From Paenirhizobium naphthalenivorans (GTDB lineage: Bacteria; Pseudomonadota; Alphaproteobacteria; Rhizobiales; Rhizobiaceae), in assembly GCF_007992095.1 (NCBI RefSeq), contig NZ_BJZP01000002.1, forward strand, positions 62,001 through 126,000: a DNA stretch of 64,000 bases. Reading direction: 5' to 3'. Under the pieces are notes generated by a model. That model was given only the letters and a program-made list of their open reading frames with translations, was not told where the DNA came from and ran no database searches. This document shows positions 43,993-51,899 of the stretch, piece after piece. A program made the position numbers and the translations under genes. The number at the start of each line of letters is the position of its first letter. The stretch's first letter is position 1.

Positions 43993-44793
43993 ATGCGCCC
44001 TTTGGGAACCCTCGTCACCGGACTGGCCGGCCTTGCGCTCTGGGCCGCATTGCTCAGCGTTGCCGGCCGCAATATCGGCACGCGCGAGAGCGACACGTTC
44101 GAGATCGATGATATGTCGACGGAATGGGCCGAACCCGCTGACATAACCGATGCCACACCGGCCCTCGAACCGGCACCCGCCGCGATACCGTCCGAGGCAT
44201 TGAAACCGCTCGACCTGTCGGGCGACGGCGATGGTACCGAAACCGGTGTACCGGCGGAAGCTGCTGCCGGCACCACCACAGCAACGCAGGGCAGCAATCG
44301 CGGCGTCCGCGCGGTCAATCCGGAGCTCTTCGCATCACCGTTGACGGAAGCGCTGGGTCCGCTAGAGCGGGTCGCGCCGCTCGAGACCAAGACCCCGGCG
44401 CCGCAGCGGGTGAAACTCGTTCTACTGCCTCGGCCGGAATCCGTCGAGGCCGGGCTGATCGCCTTCGGTTTACGCAATCTCAAGCTCGCCGACATTACCA
44501 GCACCGACCGCATGCGGGTTTGCCCGACGGCAAGCGGCGGCAACTGGCCGTGCGGCATGGTGGCGCGTACCCAACAGCGGATGTTCCTACGCAACCGGAC
44601 GATCGCTTGCGATGCCGATAAAGCCGACTGGGAGGGGACGATAGAAGCCCATTGCCAAGTCGGTGAAATCGACATCGCGACGTGGCTCGCCGAGAACGGG
44701 TGGGTCGAAACGCCGCCCGGCTCGCCGCTCGGCTCATTGAGCGAAAGGGCGCGCAGCGAGCGCCGCGGCATTTTCGGCGATGACCAAAGGTAG
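43993..44793 (+). CDS. Thermonuclease-like (SNase-like) exported protein
   Basis: 266 residues. An N-terminal hydrophobic segment (LVTGLAGLALWAALLSVAG) is followed by a long acidic/Pro-rich linker (about residues 35-140). The C-terminal part resembles the staphylococcal nuclease fold, with CPTASGGNWPCGMVA and ATWLAENGWVETPPGSPLGSLSERARSERRGIFG, the usual AWL...GWA...A...AR..RRGIW ending. The catalytic Arg/Glu motifs of active SNases are not obvious, so it may be inactive or only structural. It lies 12 bp after the S24 protein gene and is probably co-transcribed. Confidence 0.6.
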   Translation: MRPLGTLVTGLAGLALWAALLSVAGRNIGTRESDTFEIDDMSTEWAEPADITDATPALEPAPAAIPSEALKPLDLSGDGDGTETGVPAEAAAGTTTATQGSNRGVRAVNPELFASPLTEALGPLERVAPLETKTPAPQRVKLVLLPRPESVEAGLIAFGLRNLKLADITSTDRMRVCPTASGGNWPCGMVARTQQRMFLRNRTIACDADKADWEGTIEAHCQVGEIDIATWLAENGWVETPPGSPLGSLSERARSERRGIFGDDQR

Positions 44794-44862
44794 CCCAGCC
44801 CGGCTTGAAAGCGTGGCTGACACCCCATAGAATTCAGAAAATCAACGAGGAATATCCGACAG

Positions 44863-45276
44863 ATGACTACGCCCGTAACGCCGCACGACGCCCTTGTCTT
44901 CGTCATGGTCATGGCTTCCGCCGTCGACAATTCGATGAACGAAAAGGAATTGCGCCGCATCGGCCAACTGACCGACGCCCTGCCGATCTTTGACGACTTC
45001 GATAAGGACCGCCTGATCGAAATTTCACAGCGCTGCGCCGATATTCTGGCCGGACCGGAAGGTCTCGACATCGCGCTCGAGGTCATTCGCGATGCCCTGC
45101 CGGCGCGCGCCTACGACACGGCCTATGCGATGGCGGTCGAAGTGATGGCAGTCGACCTGGCCGTCAAGCCCGAGGAAATCCGGCTGTTGCAACTGTTGCG
45201 CGACCGACTGAACCTCGACAAGCTGACCTGCGCAGCAATCGAGCGTAGCGCCATCGCCCGCTATCGTCCAATCTGA
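44863..45276 (+). CDS. TerB-like (tellurite resistance family) protein
   Basis: 137 residues, all-helical. It has the TerB-type pattern of acidic helices: LVFVMVMASAVDNSMNEKELRRIGQL and AYDTAYAMAVEVMAVDLAVKPEEIRLLQLLRDRL. The two repeated D-x-x-x-x-x-E-x-x patterns are thought to bind metal. TerB-like proteins occur in many stress and membrane-linked contexts; tellurite resistance itself is not implied because no other ter genes are present. A bidirectional hairpin follows. Confidence 0.85.
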   Translation: MTTPVTPHDALVFVMVMASAVDNSMNEKELRRIGQLTDALPIFDDFDKDRLIEISQRCADILAGPEGLDIALEVIRDALPARAYDTAYAMAVEVMAVDLAVKPEEIRLLQLLRDRLNLDKLTCAAIERSAIARYRPI

Positions 45277-45287
45277 ATGGGAAATCT

Positions 45288-45313
45288 CTTGCGCCGGCCT
45301 TCGCCGGCGCAAG
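45288..45313. terminator. Bidirectional hairpin between terB-like and solute-binding genes
   Basis: A perfect 11-bp stem (CTTGCGCCGGC with GCCGGCGCAAG) and a 4-nt loop, lying between convergent genes. No strong U-tract. Confidence 0.6.
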
Positions 45314-45315
45314 GA

Positions 45316-46194
45316 CTAACGGAACAGGTCGTAGGGAAAATAGCTCAGGTAGATCTCCTGCAATTGGCCATTCCGCGACAAAGCAGCCAAGGCGCTGTCG
45401 AAAGCGGCGACCAATGTCGAGTCGTCCTGCCGCACCATGATCGTCAGCCCCTCGCCAAGGAAGCGCTCGGAAACATAGGCCTCACCGAACAACGCGCAAC
45501 AGCCGCCCGACGCCTCGCCGGCCGTCCAGAAGGACAAGCGCAGGGAATCAGTAAATACCGCATCGATCTTCTTTGCCTTCAAATCGGCCAGCATCGCGTC
45601 GCGGTCTGCAAAGCCGACCGGCTGTATGTCCGGAAAGAAAGCTTTCAACATCGCCTCATGGGCAGTGCCGCTGACCACGCCGACGGGGCGGCCGAACAGC
45701 GCATCGGCATTCTGCCCGCCAAGGACCGCCTCCTTGTTGCGCGCGAAGCGCGCGGGCAACAACATATAGGGCCGGCTGAACAAGAACCGATCGCGTAGCT
45801 CTTCGGTCACAGCAACACCCGCCAGCACCGCATCACCCTGGCCACTATCAAGGGCGGCCTCGAGCTCGGTATAGGGCAAAGCCTGGATCTGGCACTTTGC
45901 CTCTATTCTGAGCTCGGCGCAGATGGCCCTTGCCAACTCGACGTGGAAACCGGCCAGCCGACCCGTTTGATCGGCGAAGTTGAAGGGGGGGAAATCCGTC
46001 GTCGTCAGAAAGCGCAACCGCAGCAGGCTGGTCAGGTCGGGCCGCGGCAGACGCTCCCGGGCGTCGAACAGCACTGGCAAATCGCCGGCCTGAGACGAGC
46101 GCGGATAGAATGCGCCGGCAAGAAAAGCACAAGCTGACACAACTAAAACGCGCAGCCCCTTCAAATACAGGGATGAAACTCGCTTGCGTATCAT
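45316..46194 (-). CDS. Extracellular solute-binding protein (amino-acid type)
   Basis: 292 residues. A signal peptide (VLVVSACAFLAGAF) is followed by a family 3-type periplasmic binding fold: LRFLTTTDFPPFNFADQTGRLAGFHVELARAICAEL, YTELEAALDSGQGDAVLAGVAVTEE, RFLFSRPYM, FGRPVGVVSGTAHEAML, and LAALSRNGQLQEIYLSYF. It would bind a polar amino acid or similar ligand in the periplasm. No permease or ATPase gene is adjacent, so it is an orphan receptor or works with a distant transporter. It diverges from the glycosyltransferase gene. Confidence 0.85.
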   Translation of the reverse strand: MIRKRVSSLYLKGLRVLVVSACAFLAGAFYPRSSQAGDLPVLFDARERLPRPDLTSLLRLRFLTTTDFPPFNFADQTGRLAGFHVELARAICAELRIEAKCQIQALPYTELEAALDSGQGDAVLAGVAVTEELRDRFLFSRPYMLLPARFARNKEAVLGGQNADALFGRPVGVVSGTAHEAMLKAFFPDIQPVGFADRDAMLADLKAKKIDAVFTDSLRLSFWTAGEASGGCCALFGEAYVSERFLGEGLTIMVRQDDSTLVAAFDSALAALSRNGQLQEIYLSYFPYDLFR

Positions 46195-46253
46195 TATGAT
46201 CCATTTCCGGGGACAGCTGGGACGTCATCATCCGATGACGGTGTAACAGAGTC

Positions 46254-48260
46254 ATGCAAATCGGGGAATATGGTGCTCGCACGCAAGCGAGTACCGGGGA
46301 AGCCAGTGCTGCATCATATGGAGAACCTGTCCCCGGGAAACCCGACGAGGACGGTGCCCGCGTTGATGCGTTGCGCGCTGAAGCGCTCGTGTTGAAATCA
46401 CTCGGGTTCTCAAAGCCGCTGATCGCCCACATGGCAAAACGAGCCGCGGCCTCCGGCACGACGCTCGAGGCGGAGTTGCTGGCGAGCGGCCAGGTCGAGG
46501 AGGACGCCTATTACGGCGCCTTGGCGCGATTGGCGGGCCTTGCCTTTCTCAAGGAAATTCCGGAGGGCTCGGTGGTTGACGGTCCGGGGCTGGACAGCCA
46601 GCTGACCCGCCCCTGCTCCCTCAGACTCCACGACAGGAACCAGCCACCGCTTACCGTTATCGCACCAGAGGCGAGACGCATTGATCAGCTGCTCTCAAGC
46701 CTCGATCGCCATGAGTGTCTGCGCCAGTCGATCGCCATCGCCTCACCGACGACTATTCGGCAGGCAGCCTGGCGAGCGGGAGCGGAGCGACGGGTGCGCG
46801 CGACGGTCCGCCATCTTGTCGAGGAGCGTCCCGATCATTCGGCCCACAGAGTACTCACAGCACACCAGGGTTTCTGGGCCGGGAGCGCTGCGACCGGCTC
46901 AGTCGCGCTAATCGCAGTAGCTCCGACGCTCACAGCACTGTGGCTCCATGTGGCGCTTTCCCTGCTCTATCTCGCCGCGCTCGCTTTGCGCCTAGTCGCG
47001 CTGACCTATGGGAGACGCGCCCGACAGGCGAATTCGCCAGATCCACTGGCCATGATCGCGACGGAAGACGCTCTGCCAGTCTACACAGTGATGGTCGCGC
47101 TCTATCGCGAGGCGGAGGTCGTACCGCAGTTGCTTGCCTCACTCGAACGGCTCGACTGGCCGCGCACGCGGCTTGATGTCAAGCTGGTCTGCGAGGCCGA
47201 CGATGTCGAGACACTGGCTTCGATCCGGGCGCTCACGCCGCAGCGGCACATCGAGATCATCGAGGTTCCGCCAATGATGCCGCGAACCAAACCAAAGGCT
47301 CTCAGCTACGCGCTTGCGGGTGCGCGCGGCGATTATCTCACGATCTTCGACGCCGAGGACAGACCTCACCCAGGCCAGTTGAGGGAGGCTTACGGTGCCT
47401 TTTGCTCCGCGCCCGCCGACCTCGCCTGCCTGCAGGCGCCGCTGATCATCGCCAACATGCATCAATCCTGGACCAGCGCGCTGTTCGCGCTCGAATATGC
47501 CGCCCTCTTCCGCCGCATGCTGCCAGTGCTCGCCCGTTTCCGCATGCCGCTACCGCTCGGCGGCACGTCAAACCATTTCCGTATGGGCCCACTGAAGGAG
47601 GTCGGCGGCTGGGACCCCCACAATGTGACGGAGGGTGCCGATCTTGGCATGCGCCTCTACCGAATGGGTTATCGTTCGGCGACGATCCGGCGCCAGACGC
47701 TGGAGGACGCGCCTACGACGACCCGCGTCTGGTTGGGGCAGCGGACGCGCTGGTTCAAGGGCTGGCTCCAGACATGGCTGGTAATCATGCGCGATCCGGC
47801 CCGGACGATCGACGAAATGGGACTGGTGGCCTTTGCAACTTTCCAATTGCTGATTGGCGGCATGCTGGTCTCGGCACTCAGCCATCCTCTCATTCTGGTC
47901 TTCCTCGTATCCTCATGTGTGGCGATGCTGCAAAAGCCAGCCGAGGCGATCGGGGCCCTGGAGACCCTGCTCTTCGCGGTCGACATCACCAATATCCTGG
48001 GTAGCTACGCCGCCTTCGTCGCGCTCGGCTTGACGAGTGTCACCACCTATGAGCGAGAGCGGATCGGTCGACGCTGGATGGGCGTTCCGCTCTACTGGAT
48101 GATGACCTCGTATGCTGCCTGGAAAGCGGTCAGCGAACTCCGTTACAGCCCTTTCTTCTGGAACAAGACACCGCATCAGCCGCGCCAAGCCGGTGACGCG
48201 ACAAAGATGGAGACGCCGCAGGCATGTGAGCTATGCGCCTCCGGCACGGCCCCACCTTGA
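46254..48260 (+). CDS. Membrane GT2 glycosyltransferase with N-terminal MshEN-like domain
   Basis: 668 residues. The N-terminal about 170 residues look like the GspE/MshE N-terminal fold (LKSLGFSKPLIAHMAKRAAASGTTLEAELLASGQVEEDAYYGALARLAGL). Two transmembrane helices follow (about 205-250), then a GT2 domain with VCEADD, the DxD-like DAED (366-369), and QRTRW (496-500), the QxxRW motif of processive synthases. Several helices at the C-terminus (about 525-600) complete a BcsA-like topology. It probably makes a beta-linked polysaccharide; the product is unknown. No adjacent polysaccharide genes. The ATG is followed by a poorly conserved start region, so the true start could be further in. Confidence 0.83.
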   Translation: MQIGEYGARTQASTGEASAASYGEPVPGKPDEDGARVDALRAEALVLKSLGFSKPLIAHMAKRAAASGTTLEAELLASGQVEEDAYYGALARLAGLAFLKEIPEGSVVDGPGLDSQLTRPCSLRLHDRNQPPLTVIAPEARRIDQLLSSLDRHECLRQSIAIASPTTIRQAAWRAGAERRVRATVRHLVEERPDHSAHRVLTAHQGFWAGSAATGSVALIAVAPTLTALWLHVALSLLYLAALALRLVALTYGRRARQANSPDPLAMIATEDALPVYTVMVALYREAEVVPQLLASLERLDWPRTRLDVKLVCEADDVETLASIRALTPQRHIEIIEVPPMMPRTKPKALSYALAGARGDYLTIFDAEDRPHPGQLREAYGAFCSAPADLACLQAPLIIANMHQSWTSALFALEYAALFRRMLPVLARFRMPLPLGGTSNHFRMGPLKEVGGWDPHNVTEGADLGMRLYRMGYRSATIRRQTLEDAPTTTRVWLGQRTRWFKGWLQTWLVIMRDPARTIDEMGLVAFATFQLLIGGMLVSALSHPLILVFLVSSCVAMLQKPAEAIGALETLLFAVDITNILGSYAAFVALGLTSVTTYERERIGRRWMGVPLYWMMTSYAAWKAVSELRYSPFFWNKTPHQPRQAGDATKMETPQACELCASGTAPP

Positions 48261-48358
48261 CCCCGGTCGGGAGAAGGGGCACTGCTTTCACAACAGGCAA
48301 CGGACTACGCGTTCAATTGCCAAGGTGATGCAGCACCAGAACATTGAGGAGACGCACA

Positions 48359-49582
48359 TTGGTTCGGAAAGAGGAGCCGGACGGGACAGCCAACTGGCTG
48401 AGGCTCCCCGGCGCGATCTGGGCGATCGGCTTCGTTTCGTTGTTCATGGATATTTCCTCCGAAATGATCCACGCTATCCTGCCCCTCTACCTCGTGACAG
48501 TGCTCGGCACGTCGACACTCACAGTCGGCATCATTGAAGGTATCGCCGAAGCGACCGCAGCGATCACCAAGGTCTTTTCAGGCGCGCTAAGCGACTGGCT
48601 GGGAAAACGCAAACTCCTTGCGGCGCTCGGCTACGGGCTTGCCGCCCTCACCAAGCCGATATTCCCGCTGGCACCGGGCGTCACCTGGTTGATCACCGCC
48701 CGCTTCATCGATCGGATCGGCAAGGGCATACGCGGCGCACCACGCGACGCATTGGTCGCCGACATCTCACCGCCGGATCTGCGCGGCGCGAGCTTCGGAC
48801 TTCGGCAATCGCTCGATACCCTCGGCGCACTGCTCGGCCCGCTGCTTGCCATCGTTTTCATGTGGGCCTTCAGCAACGATTTCACCCTCGTTTTCTGGAT
48901 CGCCGTCATCCCCGCCTTCGTCTCGGTCGGACTGATCATGTTCGCAGTGAAGGAGCCCAAGCGCGACGCACCGGTCCGCAAGGTGCGCATGCCGCTCAGC
49001 CGGAGTGAGCTTCGTCGGCTGAGTACCGACTACTGGTGGGTGGTCGCTGTCGCCTCCGCATTTACGCTGGCGCGGTTCAGCGAGGCCTTCCTTGTGCTCA
49101 AAGGACAGGACATCGGTCTGCCGACCGCGCTTGTACCTGCGGTGATGGTGGTGATGAATGTCGCCTATTTTCTCTCCGCCTACCCGGTGGGCGCACTCTC
49201 GGACAGGATGAGCCGGACAAAACTGCTCGTCATCGGCCTCGTCCTGCTGCTGGCGGCCGATCTCGTGCTCGCCTTTTCCTCCGGGACGCTTGGCCTGGCG
49301 CTTGGTGCCTCGTTCTGGGGCCTACACATGGGCTTCACCCAGGGACTGCTGTCGACGCTCATCGCCGACACCGCGCCAGCGGAACTGCGCGGCACGGCGT
49401 TTGGCATGTTCAATCTGATCACTGGCATGGCGCTGCTCGCGGCGAGCATCATCGCCGGACTGCTGTGGGATGCGACCGGACCTTCCGGCACATTTCTCGG
49501 AGGCGCGGGCTTTACGGTGATCACCCTCTTCGGCCTCCTCCTACTCGAAGCCAGACGACGGCGAAGCGCATCCGCGAAATGA
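48359..49582 (+). CDS. MFS transporter
   Basis: 407 residues, about 12 transmembrane helices. The MFS signature is seen in loop 2-3 (GALSDWLGKRKLLAALGYG) and again in the second half (GALSDRMSRTKLLVIG), plus RFIDRIGKGIRGAPRDALVADI. This last segment is typical of the group of bacterial MFS proteins that carry metal or antibiotic efflux; substrate unknown. The TTG at 48359 is chosen because GAGGAG (48346-48351) lies 7 nt before it; another TTG at 48344 overlaps that ribosome site. A tRNA-Gly gene on the other strand follows. Confidence 0.85.
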   Translation: MVRKEEPDGTANWLRLPGAIWAIGFVSLFMDISSEMIHAILPLYLVTVLGTSTLTVGIIEGIAEATAAITKVFSGALSDWLGKRKLLAALGYGLAALTKPIFPLAPGVTWLITARFIDRIGKGIRGAPRDALVADISPPDLRGASFGLRQSLDTLGALLGPLLAIVFMWAFSNDFTLVFWIAVIPAFVSVGLIMFAVKEPKRDAPVRKVRMPLSRSELRRLSTDYWWVVAVASAFTLARFSEAFLVLKGQDIGLPTALVPAVMVVMNVAYFLSAYPVGALSDRMSRTKLLVIGLVLLLAADLVLAFSSGTLGLALGASFWGLHMGFTQGLLSTLIADTAPAELRGTAFGMFNLITGMALLAASIIAGLLWDATGPSGTFLGGAGFTVITLFGLLLLEARRRRSASAK

Positions 49583-49612
49583 GCGGCCTGCTTTTCTAAT
49601 ATCCATGGAGGC

Positions 49613-49686
49613 TGGAGCGGGTGAAGGGAATCGAACCCTCGTATTCAGCTTGGGAAGCTGCTGCTCTACCATTGAGCTACACCCGC
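49613..49686 (-). tRNA. tRNA-Gly (anticodon CCC)
   Basis: On the minus strand the cloverleaf is complete: acceptor GCGGGTG pairing with CACCCGC, D-stem GCTC/GAGC, anticodon loop TTCCCAA (CCC), T-arm GAGGG-TTCGATT-CCCTT, and encoded CCA (49613-49615). The MFS gene upstream and the channel gene downstream are on the other strand. Confidence 0.95.
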
Positions 49687-49818
49687 GCGCGGCCCGCACA
49701 ATTCCAACAGATGAGACGCCATGTCAAGGCTGAAAGCCCGCCGGCAGCAAGGAAGATGTTAACCTCCACTTCGCACAATGCCGGGATATTTCCCGCCATT
49801 GTCTCCCGGTCTCTCACC

Positions 49819-50625
49819 ATGCATCCTCTGCGCCAGCTTATTGAATCGCAACGTTTCGAAACCGCCATCACCTTATTGATCCTCGCCAATGCCGTCACCC
49901 TCGGCCTCGAGACCTCTCCGGTGATCATGCAGCATTTCGGCCTGACACTTCACATCGCGGATCAGGCCCTACTCGGCGTATTCGTTCTCGAACTGCTGGC
50001 AAAGCTCTATATCTACCGCCGGGATTTCTTCCGCGAGCCATGGCGCGCTTTCGATCTGGTGGTAATCGCCATCTCTGTAGTGCCGAGCACCGAGAGCATT
50101 TCAATCCTGCGCGCCTTACGCGTGATCCGGCTATTCAGGCTGATCTCGGCAGTTCCATCGATGCGGCGGGTCGTCGGCGGATTGTTCTCCGCGCTGCCCG
50201 GCATGGGATCGATATTCCTGCTCTTGAGCCTGGTCTTCTACGTTTCCTCGGTTGCAGCGACCAAGCTATTCGCCGCCGATTTTCCCGAGCTGTTCGGGAC
50301 GATCGCCGCCTCGGCTTTCACTCTGTTCCAGGTCATGACGCTCGAAGGCTGGACTGGGGAAGTGGTACGGCCGATCATGGCAATCCACCCGCTCGCCTGG
50401 GTGTTCTTTATCCCCTTCATCATTGCTACGTCATTCACTGTGCTCAACCTATTCATCGGAATCATCGTCTCGTCGATGCAGTTCGAGCATGAAATTCCGA
50501 CGCAGGTCGGACAGGACGAGATCATCGAGGAACAGCGGAAGGTCCTGGCCGAGTTGCGGGAACTCCGGCGAGAACTCGCGGCCATCCGCCGCGAGCGCGG
50601 CTCAGCCGAGCCGGAAATGCTTTGA
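49819..50625 (+). CDS. Bacterial voltage-gated cation (sodium-type) channel
   Basis: 268 residues. A single voltage-sensor plus pore subunit, as in NaChBac/NavAb. S4 reads SILRALRVIRLFRLISAV with Arg every third residue (about residues 95-115). The pore has FTLFQVMTLEGWTG, where NavAb-type channels have TLESW; the Ser is replaced by Gly. S6 is FIIATSFTVLNLFIGIIVSSM, followed by a cytoplasmic coiled coil (EEQRKVLAELRELRRELAAIR), as in tetrameric Nav channels. It is likely a tetrameric Na or Ca channel of the inner membrane. The longer frame upstream passes through the tRNA region and is rejected. The 3' end overlaps dcd by 24 bp. Confidence 0.9.
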   Translation: MHPLRQLIESQRFETAITLLILANAVTLGLETSPVIMQHFGLTLHIADQALLGVFVLELLAKLYIYRRDFFREPWRAFDLVVIAISVVPSTESISILRALRVIRLFRLISAVPSMRRVVGGLFSALPGMGSIFLLLSLVFYVSSVAATKLFAADFPELFGTIAASAFTLFQVMTLEGWTGEVVRPIMAIHPLAWVFFIPFIIATSFTVLNLFIGIIVSSMQFEHEIPTQVGQDEIIEEQRKVLAELRELRRELAAIRRERGSAEPEML

Positions 50626-51699
50626 CAGCTTGAGGCCCTGCGCCTGGTAATTGGAGCCGAGGCCGGAGCCGTAAAGGCCTTGCGGGCGCTCTTGCATGTG
50701 TTCGTAGACCAGACGGCCGATGACCTGGCCATGTTCAAGGATGAAGGGCACCTCGTGGCTGCGCACTTCAAGCACGGCGCGGCTTCCCGCGCCACCTGCC
50801 GCGGCATGGCCAAAACCCGGGTCGAAGAAGCCGGCATAATGCACGCGAAACTCGCCGACCAGCGGATCATAGGGTGTCATTTCCGCCGCATAGAGCGGAG
50901 GAACATGCACGGCCTCGTTGGAGACGAGAATGTAGAATTCATCCGGGTCGAGGATCAGTTCGTTTCGGCCACGACTGTAGATCGGTTCCCAGAAATCGAG
51001 CACGTCGTGGGCGGCTTTCTTGTCGACGTCGATGACCGAGGTGTGGTGCTTGCCACGGTAACCGATCAGGCCATCCTCACCGGTCCCCTTGAGATCGATC
51101 GACAGGGCGATGCCGCCGCCCGACACATTAGGGTCCTCGCTGGCGACCAGCGTTTCGGCGGCGTGCAGGTCGAGGAGTTCGCGTTCGCCGAGCAGCGCCT
51201 GGCCGACACGGAAACGGATCTGCGACAGGCGCGAACCACGTCGCACGATGACCGGGAAGGTGCGCGGGGATATTTCCAAATAAAGCGGCCCCTTGTAGCC
51301 AGCCGGGATTTTGTCGAACTCCTGCGCGTGGTCGACCATGACGCGAGTGAAAATGTCGAGGCGGCCGGTCGAACTCTTCGGGTTGGCCGAGGCCGACATC
51401 TCTGTTGGCAGGTCGAGACTCTCCATCAGCGGCACGATGTAGACACAGCCGGTTTCGAGCACAGCACCATTCTCCAGGTCGATCTCGTGCAGTGTCAGCC
51501 GTTCGAGCTTCTCCGCCACCGTATGGGCGCGGCCAGGCATGAAGCTCGCGCGCACGCGCAGCGCCTTGGCGCCCAAGCGAAGATCAAGGCTTGCCGGCTG
51601 GATCTGGTCATGATCGAGCATCATCTCGCTCATCAGCCGCCCGTCGCCGAAAAGCGTTCCGATGGCTCTGTCGGAGAGAATGCCGGTGGTCCTGATCAT
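50602..51699 (-). CDS. dcd: 2'-deoxycytidine 5'-triphosphate deaminase (long alphaproteobacterial type)
   Basis: 365 residues, about twice the length of E. coli Dcd, as in alphaproteobacterial homologues that contain two dUTPase-like halves. Motifs: QIQPASLDLRLGAKALRV, SANPKSSTGRLDIFTRVMVD (first half, SSTGR), GPLYLEISPRTFPVIVRRGSRLSQIRFR, and in the second half VHYAGFFDPGFGH and EVRSHEVPFILEHGQVIGRLVYE. It makes dUTP for dTMP synthesis. It diverges from the SAM-II/metZ region. Confidence 0.9.
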   Translation of the reverse strand: MIRTTGILSDRAIGTLFGDGRLMSEMMLDHDQIQPASLDLRLGAKALRVRASFMPGRAHTVAEKLERLTLHEIDLENGAVLETGCVYIVPLMESLDLPTEMSASANPKSSTGRLDIFTRVMVDHAQEFDKIPAGYKGPLYLEISPRTFPVIVRRGSRLSQIRFRVGQALLGERELLDLHAAETLVASEDPNVSGGGIALSIDLKGTGEDGLIGYRGKHHTSVIDVDKKAAHDVLDFWEPIYSRGRNELILDPDEFYILVSNEAVHVPPLYAAEMTPYDPLVGEFRVHYAGFFDPGFGHAAAGGAGSRAVLEVRSHEVPFILEHGQVIGRLVYEHMQERPQGLYGSGLGSNYQAQGLKLSKHFRLG

Positions 51700-51743
51700 G
51701 TCGTTTCTTCCTATTTGGGTCCGACAAAACCAAAGTCGAGGAA

Positions 51744-51772
51744 TTGACGCAAGGGCCCGACAAGCGTAAGGG
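51744..51772 (+). promoter_or_regulatory. Candidate promoter of the SAM-II/metZ transcript
   Basis: TTGACG (51744-51749), a 17-bp spacer, and a weak TAAGGG (51767-51772). The aptamer begins about 10 bp downstream, which fits a start site just before it. Confidence 0.4.
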
Positions 51773-51782
51773 AGGCTTATCC

Positions 51783-51834
51783 CGTGGTGATTTGGCCGGT
51801 CGGCTTGCAGCCACGTTAAACAAATGGCTAAAAA
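51783..51834 (+). promoter_or_regulatory. SAM-II riboswitch aptamer
   Basis: P1 stem CGTGG (51783-51787) with CCACG (51811-51815), the GATTTGGCCGGTCGGCTTGC loop, then GTTAAACAAATGGCTAAA, whose GGC pairs with the loop GCC to form the pseudoknot. This is the metA/metZ-upstream SAM-II pattern of alphaproteobacteria. It binds S-adenosylmethionine and represses methionine genes. Downstream is a terminator with a competing antiterminator. Confidence 0.93.
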
Positions 51835-51878
51835 GACCGGGTGCTAGAAACCGGTCCGATATCGCGACCGGTTTTTTT
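51835..51878 (+). terminator. SAM-II expression platform: intrinsic terminator with antiterminator
   Basis: Terminator stem ACCGGTC (51850-51856) with GACCGGT (51866-51872), then a T-tract 51872-51878. GACCGG at 51835-51840 can instead pair with CCGGTC at 51851-51856 and block the terminator. Ligand binding upstream would favour the terminator. Confidence 0.8.
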
Positions 51879-51899
51879 GTGTTCAAAAGGCTGAGTGGC

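Noticed and set aside
43993-44793. Active thermonuclease
   Set aside because: The catalytic motifs of known SNases are not visible, so only an SNase-like fold is proposed.
49621-49818. Longer N-terminus of the ion channel
   Set aside because: The extension reads through the tRNA-Gly gene; the ATG at 49819 fits the channel family length.
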